8,982 nt of DNA, taken from positions 1 through 8,982 of the forward strand of contig CBDUYD010000121.1 in the NCBI GenBank assembly GCA_965371355.1. The letters run 5' to 3'. Under the pieces are notes generated by a model that ran no database searches, was not told where the DNA came from, and saw only the letters and a program-made list of their open reading frames with translations. Made by a program: the position numbers and the translations under genes. This DNA is from JASJHI01 sp965371355 (GTDB taxonomy: Bacteria; Actinomycetota; Acidimicrobiia; Acidimicrobiales; Ilumatobacteraceae). Below are positions 5,431 to 8,982 of the stretch, piece by piece (positions within the stretch are counted from its first letter, which is position 1; every line of letters starts with the position of its first letter).

Positions 5431-6647
5431 CGGTAGGGCGGTGAGTACATCAGACCGCCGTCGAACCACAGCGCATTCAGGCCGCGCTCCAGGCCGAGGG
5501 GGGTCAGATGGGCGTCGAAGATCTCGCCGTAGTTGCCGACCTGGCTGATGATCTGGAAGGCGAAGTCCGTCGGCAGGCCGAGGCCCGGATCGAGGACCGC
5601 TGATCCGTCGTCACCTGCGACCTCGAGGCCGAGGAAGCGCTGGATCTGGACATCGTCGCTGTCGGCGAACGTGTCGATGTTCTCCGATGTGATGCCGAAC
5701 TCCTCGGCCTGGATCGTCGCCAGGATCGCCCAGTTGACGGCTTGCGCCCACTGGGTGTCGCCGTCGCTCACGACCGGAGCCAACGGCTCCTTCGAGAACA
5801 CCTCGGGCAGGATCGTGACCGCATCCTCCCCGTCGGGCCAGACCGAGCGTTCGCCCAAGAGGGCGCCGCCGTCGGCGGACCAACCGTCGCACTGACCGGC
5901 GAGGAAGGCCTCCTGGATCAGCTCGTTGGACTCGAATGCTCGGACCTCCCAGTCGACGCCGAGGCGGGCAGCTTCGGTCGCCGCGTTGCCCTCGGTGGTT
6001 GTGCCCTGGGCGACACAGATGATCACGCCGTCCATGTCGGTGAGCGCTGCGAAACCGCTGTCGGTCAGGACCATCATGCCCTGGCCGTCGTAGAAGGTCG
6101 GCTGGAGGAACGTCGCACCCTCTGCACCGTCACGAGTGGCGGTCCACGTGGTGTTGCGCACGAGGACGTCGACCTCACCGGACTGCAATGCGGTGAAGCG
6201 GTCGGCGGTCTCGAGGTCGACGTGGTCTACCGCTTCGGAGTCTCCGAGAACCGCCGCCGCGATGACGCGGCAGAAGTCGGAGTCGAAGCCGACGTGGGAA
6301 CCGTCCGATTCGAGCACGGCGAAACCGGCCAGCGCGTCGCGCGTGCCGCAGCGCAGTGTTCCTGCACTCTGCACGGCGTCGAGCGTGGACTCGTCGGACT
6401 GGACGACATCGACGGCGTCGGTGTCGTCTGGAGCTTCGGTGTCGGCCGGAGCTTCGGTGTCGGCTGGTGCGTCGGTGTCGGCCGGCGCGTCGGTGTCGGC
6501 CGGCGCGTCGGTGTCAGCTGGTGCGTCGGTGTCGGCCGAAGCCTGGGTGCCGTCGCTGCTGTCGCCGCTGTCGTCACTCGTGCACGCTGCCCCCACGAGG
6601 GCTAGTGCAACGAATGCCGCAGCAGTTCGTCGGATGGATTTACGCAT
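5427..6647 (-). CDS. aapJ: Polar amino-acid ABC transporter substrate-binding lipoprotein
   Basis: A 406-residue exported binding protein. It has a basic N-terminus (MRKSIRR), a hydrophobic segment and a lipobox-like GAAC with C22 as the lipidated Cys, so it should be tethered to the outer face of the membrane. Residues about 37-78 are a low-complexity acidic linker built from Asp-Thr-Asp/Glu-Ala-Pro-Ala repeats. The binding domain follows, with AapJ-family landmarks: TLRCGTRDALAGFA (97-110), GFDSDFCRVIAAAVLGD (120-136), RNTTWTATRD (164-173, R172 a likely carboxylate ligand), ICVAQGTTTE (210-219), GQCDGWSADGGAL (251-263), QVGNYGEIFD (369-378) and the C-terminal GGLMYSPPYR. Cysteines 100, 126, 211 and 253 could form disulfides. 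A good ribosome site, AAAGGGAG, precedes the ATG (6645-6647). It is the first gene of the operon, 71 nt ahead of aapQ. Related systems import glutamate, glutamine, aspartate and asparagine; the exact specificity here is unknown. Confidence 0.94.
   Translation of the reverse strand: MRKSIRRTAAAFVALALVGAACTSDDSGDSSDGTQASADTDAPADTDAPADTDAPADTDAPADTEAPADTEAPDDTDAVDVVQSDESTLDAVQSAGTLRCGTRDALAGFAVLESDGSHVGFDSDFCRVIAAAVLGDSEAVDHVDLETADRFTALQSGEVDVLVRNTTWTATRDGAEGATFLQPTFYDGQGMMVLTDSGFAALTDMDGVIICVAQGTTTEGNAATEAARLGVDWEVRAFESNELIQEAFLAGQCDGWSADGGALLGERSVWPDGEDAVTILPEVFSKEPLAPVVSDGDTQWAQAVNWAILATIQAEEFGITSENIDTFADSDDVQIQRFLGLEVAGDDGSAVLDPGLGLPTDFAFQIISQVGNYGEIFDAHLTPLGLERGLNALWFDGGLMYSPPYR
6418..6543. 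repeat. 18-bp tandem repeat encoding the aapJ acidic linker
   Basis: Seven consecutive 18-bp units share the core TCGGTGTCGGCCGG with variation mostly at the unit ends. Two adjacent units (6472-6489 and 6490-6507) are identical. On the coding (minus) strand each unit gives a six-residue block of the form Ala-Pro-Ala-Asp-Thr-Asp/Glu. The length is a multiple of three, so gain or loss of a unit keeps the frame. Divergence is highest in the outer units, as expected of an array that expands by slippage in its centre. Confidence 0.85.
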
Positions 6648-6661
6648 GGTCTCCCTTTCGA

Positions 6662-6681
6662 CGGCACCGTGATCGGAACCG
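6662..6681. promoter_or_regulatory. Interrupted dyad in the aapJ leader
   Basis: The sequence CGG-ca-CCG-tgat-CGG-aa-CCG is symmetrical around a 4-nt centre with a 2-nt mismatch on each side. It lies 15-34 nt upstream of the aapJ ATG, just ahead of the ribosome site. It could be an operator or a small leader stem. No known regulator motif is recognised. Confidence 0.25.
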
Positions 6682-6688
6682 CCCCCTA

Positions 6689-6700
6689 TTGGCGCGGCAA
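6689..6700. promoter_or_regulatory. Imperfect palindrome with TTGCCG half-site in the divergent region
   Basis: TTGGCGCGGCAA (TTGCCGCGCCAA on the minus strand) is a 12-bp dyad broken only by one symmetrical mismatch pair. It lies 42-53 nt upstream of aapJ. The half-site TTGCCG recurs twice near the aminopeptidase start (6758-6763 and, inverted, 6779-6784). This could be an operator for a regulator of either divergent gene. No regulator gene is present in the window. Confidence 0.25.
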
Positions 6701-6721
6701 CCTGACGGCTGCCTGCACGGG

Positions 6722-6750
6722 AACCTAGACGGTTCGTCGAAGTCGGCGCA
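6722..6750 (-). promoter_or_regulatory. Weak candidate aapJ promoter
   Basis: On the minus strand a TAGGTT (6727-6722) fits the actinobacterial TANNNT -10 pattern, with TTGCGC starting near 6751 as a poor -35 match at about 18-nt spacing. It would give a leader of roughly 65-70 nt before the aapJ ATG. The match is weak and other promoters are possible in this GC-rich region. Confidence 0.25.
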
Positions 6751-6757
6751 ACAATGG

Positions 6758-6784
6758 TTGCCGGATTGCACGCCCGGTCGGCAA
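6758..6784. promoter_or_regulatory. TTGCCG/CGGCAA inverted repeat before the aminopeptidase
   Basis: TTGCCG (6758-6763) and CGGCAA (6779-6784) form a 6-bp inverted repeat separated by 15 nt, ending 12 nt before the pepA ATG. It could be an operator or a weak RNA stem. No clear Shine-Dalgarno lies between it and the ATG, so a leaderless transcript starting at or near 6797 is possible. Confidence 0.25.
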
Positions 6785-6796
6785 GACTGTGCTGCC

Positions 6797-8278
6797 ATGA
6801 ACGACGCAGCAGCCATGCTCTCCGAAGTGTTGGTGACCGTCGCGCGCTCCGCGCCGAAGGCGGCCACCGCCGTCGGATTGGCGGTAGCGACCAAGGGTGC
6901 CGTACCGCGCCAACTCGGCTTGAACCGGACCGCCCTCGAACAGAACGGCTTCGAGGGCAAGCCGGGACAGACGCTCTCCGTGCCGACCTCGTCGGGGGTG
7001 CTCATCGCGGTGGGCGTCGGCGATCGTGACGAGGTCGACGCGAACGCACTGCGGTCGGCCGCCGCGGCGTTCGCCCGTCGCGCCTCGAAGCACGCCGACC
7101 TCGCGACGAACCTCGCCGATCTCGATGGCGTCGACGCGGGCGCGGCGGGGCAGGCGGTGACCGAGGGAGTGCTACTCGCCTCGTACCGATACGTCGGGTT
7201 GAAGGGAGCCGACGACGCCGGCTCGAAGCTGGAGTCGCTGACCCACGTCGTCTCGGCGAAGCGCTCCAAGGGCGTCGAGCGGGGTGCGGGCGCCGGTGCC
7301 ACGGTCGCCACAGCCGCGGCGCTGGCCCGCGAACTCGCCAACACCCCGCCCGCCTACCTGAACGCCCGAGACCTGGCCGACAGGGCGGTCGAGATCGGCG
7401 AGGCATCGGGACTCGACGTCGAGGTGTTCAACAAGGACGCGCTCGAGCAACTCGGCTGCGGCGGCCTTCTCGGTGTGAACCGCGGCTCGGTCGAGCCACC
7501 CCGGATGGTGAAGCTCACCTACTCGCCCCGCAACCCGTCCGGCCATCTTGCGCTCGTCGGTAAGGGCATCATGTACGACTCCGGCGGCATCTCGCTGAAG
7601 CCGAGCGACGCCTCTCACCAGGTCATGAAGATGGACATGTCCGGCGCCGCGGCCGTGCTGGCGACGATGTCGGTGCTGAAGGCGCTGCGCTGCGAGGCGA
7701 AGGTGACCGCGTTCCTGATGTGCACCGACAACATGCCGTCGGGCAGCGCGGTGAAGCTCGGCGACGTGCTGACGATGCGCAACGGCAAGACGGTCGAGGT
7801 GCACAACACCGACGCCGAGGGCCGTCTCGTCCTCGCCGATGGGCTCTCGCTCGCCGCCGAGGACGAGCCCGACGCGATCGTCGACATCGCAACGCTCACA
7901 GGCGCCGTGCTCGTCGCGCTCGGGAGCAGTATCGCCGGTGTGCTCGGCAACGACCAGAGCTTCGTCGACCAGGTGAAGGCGAGGTCCGAAGCGATCGACG
8001 AGCCGGTCTGGCAACTCCCCCTGGAGACCAAGCGATACCGCAAGATGCTCGATTCGGTGGTCGCCGACATGCGCAACATCGGGGGCCGCGAGGCGGGAAC
8101 GATCACGGCGGCGATCTTCCTCAGCGAGTTCGTCGACGGTGTCCCGTGGGCGCACCTCGACATCGCCGGACCGATGAAGGTCGACGGCGACGAGGGCATC
8201 TACTCGAAGGGCGCGACCGGCTTCGGAACCAGGCTGCTGATCGACATCGCCTGCAACTTCGAGCAGCCCGACGGCTGA
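6797..8278 (+). CDS. pepA: Leucyl aminopeptidase, peptidase family M17
   Basis: A 493-residue cytosolic two-metal aminopeptidase that removes N-terminal residues from peptides, in protein turnover and use of imported peptides. The N-terminal domain (1 to about 160) is variable, as usual. The catalytic domain has LVGKGIMYDSGGISLKP (253-269) with metal ligands K256 and D261 and catalytic K268; MKMDMSGAAAV with ligand D280; and NTDAEGRLVLADGL (337-350) with ligands D339 and E341 and catalytic R343. Further family stretches are ANTPPAYLNA (181-190), ATLTGA (365-370) and the C-terminal WAHLDIAG (451-458). Length is normal for M17. The ATG at 6797 is chosen because the frame is also open far upstream but there it only runs antisense to aapJ; the resulting N-terminus (MNDAAAMLSEV) suits the family. 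No good ribosome site is visible. It is divergent from aapJ and ends 10 nt before the converging gene at 8289. Confidence 0.93.
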   Translation: MNDAAAMLSEVLVTVARSAPKAATAVGLAVATKGAVPRQLGLNRTALEQNGFEGKPGQTLSVPTSSGVLIAVGVGDRDEVDANALRSAAAAFARRASKHADLATNLADLDGVDAGAAGQAVTEGVLLASYRYVGLKGADDAGSKLESLTHVVSAKRSKGVERGAGAGATVATAAALARELANTPPAYLNARDLADRAVEIGEASGLDVEVFNKDALEQLGCGGLLGVNRGSVEPPRMVKLTYSPRNPSGHLALVGKGIMYDSGGISLKPSDASHQVMKMDMSGAAAVLATMSVLKALRCEAKVTAFLMCTDNMPSGSAVKLGDVLTMRNGKTVEVHNTDAEGRLVLADGLSLAAEDEPDAIVDIATLTGAVLVALGSSIAGVLGNDQSFVDQVKARSEAIDEPVWQLPLETKRYRKMLDSVVADMRNIGGREAGTITAAIFLSEFVDGVPWAHLDIAGPMKVDGDEGIYSKGATGFGTRLLIDIACNFEQPDG

Positions 8279-8288
8279 TCCAAACCGC

Positions 8289-8867
8289 TCACAATCGGCT
8301 CAAGTTGTCGGCGACCGTCGCGGCCACCGAATCGTGGATGCCGAGCGCCACGAGGTGGTGCTCGATCAGGGCGTCTTCGTCGCCCACCTCGCGCATCGCG
8401 AGCGCCAGACGGTGGGCGCGGGTCAGGTCGTCGAGCGAGACGGTCGTGCGGATCCAGTCGTCGTGGGCCCGTTGGACCGGCTCGGGCATGCGGCGGAGGT
8501 GGCGGTGCGCGATGTGCGGCACGCGTCGACGTACGGCCAGGCCGCTCGGGAGCGGGTGTGCGAGGCCGAACATGACGCACCGCTGGAGCGCCTTGCTGAA
8601 GGGCGACGAGCGACCGGCCGAGAAGCTCAGCCCCATCGCCCTGGCCGTTTCGGTGAGGTCGACCTCGTATCCCTCCGGCGACTGGTCGAGCCCCGTGGCG
8701 AACCTTCTGACCAGCCATGTCGCCGTCGGGCCGAGGACGCCGAGCCAGAACGTCTCGACGTAGCGCGACCTGACGTCGTGGCCGTCGTCGTCGACGACCG
8801 GGTCGATCCACGGCCTGATCATGATGATCGGCTGGTGGTGTGCCTGGTGGTGTGCCTCGTCGGACAT
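8289..8867 (-). CDS. Conserved actinobacterial-type protein, unknown function, possible winged-helix core
   Basis: A 192-residue soluble protein with no signal peptide. It starts with a His-rich tail (AHHQAHHQ, residues 5-12), then IRPWIDPVVDDDGHDVRSRY (17-36), ETFWLGVLGPTATWLVRRFA (38-57), ETARAMGL (73-80), SPFSKALQRCVMFGLA (88-103) and LAVRRRVPHI (110-119). The helices followed by an Arg-rich strand resemble a winged-helix fold, so DNA binding is possible but not shown. The layout and phrases fit a conserved hypothetical family I associate with actinobacteria, based on recall only. A strong GGGAGG lies 5 nt before the ATG (8865-8867) and decides this start over an internal Met at residue 16. 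It converges on pepA with only 10 nt between the stops, and no terminator fits in that gap. Confidence 0.7.
   Translation of the reverse strand: MSDEAHHQAHHQPIIMIRPWIDPVVDDDGHDVRSRYVETFWLGVLGPTATWLVRRFATGLDQSPEGYEVDLTETARAMGLSFSAGRSSPFSKALQRCVMFGLAHPLPSGLAVRRRVPHIAHRHLRRMPEPVQRAHDDWIRTTVSLDDLTRAHRLALAMREVGDEDALIEHHLVALGIHDSVAATVADNLSRL
8833..8856. repeat. 12-bp tandem duplication encoding the His-rich tail
   Basis: TGGTGGTGTGCC occurs twice back to back (8833-8844 and 8845-8856) without mismatch. On the coding strand it yields two Ala-His-His-Gln blocks at residues 5-12 of the unknown protein. This looks like a recent in-frame duplication. Confidence 0.8.
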
Positions 8868-8910
8868 GGGGACCTCCCGCGAGATGTTCGGCGATGAGGG
8901 GAGCCGTCAC

Positions 8911-8921
8911 CCCACAGTGGG
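8911..8921. promoter_or_regulatory. CCCAC-A-GTGGG dyad upstream of the unknown gene
   Basis: A perfect 11-bp inverted repeat with a one-base centre, 44-54 nt upstream of the ATG at 8867. Its spacing would suit an operator. The whole gap from 8868 to the window edge otherwise holds the ribosome site, a tandem repeat and a possible TACATT -10 (minus strand, 8973-8968), whose -35 would fall outside the window. Confidence 0.3.
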
Positions 8922-8922
8922 T

Positions 8923-8954
8923 CCGAAAACCCCCGATCCGGAAACCCTCGATCC
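8923..8954. repeat. Two 16-bp tandem imperfect repeats
   Basis: CCGAAAACCCCCGATC (8923-8938) is followed directly by CCGGAAACCCTCGATC (8939-8954), differing at two positions. A degenerate partial third unit, CCCCAACCCCGAAAAA, follows. The C-runs and lack of codon bias show this is non-coding upstream DNA of the gene at 8289-8867, or of a gene beyond the right edge. Confidence 0.6.
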
Positions 8955-8982
8955 CCCAACCCCGAAAAATGTACGGAATCTC

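Noticed and set aside
6356..6796. An upstream in-frame extension of the aminopeptidase of 147 codons
   Set aside because: Most of it is antisense to aapJ and reads as Arg/Cys repeats; M17 enzymes do not carry such a region, and ATG 6797 gives the normal length.
8200..8910. A 236-codon minus-strand frame covering the gene at 8289-8867
   Set aside because: It overlaps the pepA 3' end and has an Arg/Pro-rich composition. The competing frame has a strong ribosome site, ends just short of pepA and shows a coherent fold pattern.
1..8982. tRNA, rRNA, CRISPR arrays, transposases, integrase or attachment sites
   Set aside because: None seen: no repeat-spacer pattern, no cloverleaf or CCA end, and no transposase- or integrase-like protein in the frames read.

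Overview
This is a GC-rich, gene-dense stretch of a bacterial chromosome, most likely from an actinobacterium. The evidence is the codon bias, GTG starts, a lipoprotein-type substrate-binding protein, and a member of the mycothiol-dependent maleylpyruvate isomerase/DinB-like superfamily, which is mostly actinobacterial. The very acidic Asp/Thr/Pro/Ala tether on the binding protein and the overall gene style recall marine Acidimicrobiia (Ilumatobacter-like). That placement is inference; no rRNA or other marker is present.

Layout from left to right: (i) 3-86, plus strand, the probable 3' end of a gene running in from the left. (ii) 98-6647, minus strand, a six-gene cluster read right to left: aapJ (binding lipoprotein), aapQ and aapM (permeases), aapP (ATPase), an uncharacterised polytopic membrane protein, and a DinB/maleylpyruvate-isomerase-like enzyme. 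(iii) 6648-6796, a divergent intergenic region with several small dyads. (iv) 6797-8278, plus strand, an M17 leucyl aminopeptidase. (v) 8289-8867, minus strand, a conserved actinobacterial-type protein of unknown function, convergent with the aminopeptidase. (vi) 8868-8982, the upstream region of that gene, with a tandem repeat and a dyad.

The core is a complete polar amino-acid ABC importer of the Aap/Bzt type, in the canonical J-Q-M-P order. The lipoprotein captures amino acids outside the membrane, the AapQ-AapM heterodimer forms the channel and AapP hydrolyses ATP. The aapQ-aapM and aapM-aapP junctions are ATGA overlaps, so these genes are translationally coupled. The divergent aminopeptidase releases amino acids from peptides, which gives the neighbourhood a loose amino-acid acquisition theme.

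The most interesting element is the 71-nt aapJ-aapQ gap. It holds a perfect 14-bp stem whose 3' arm contains the aapQ GTG start and part of its ribosome binding site. It also holds an unannotated 18-codon reading frame that runs through the stem and ends in a GTGA overlap with the aapQ start. A second pairing option would leave the start free. Together these look like a translational-attenuation or coupling device that sets the binding-protein to permease ratio. This is inferred from sequence only.
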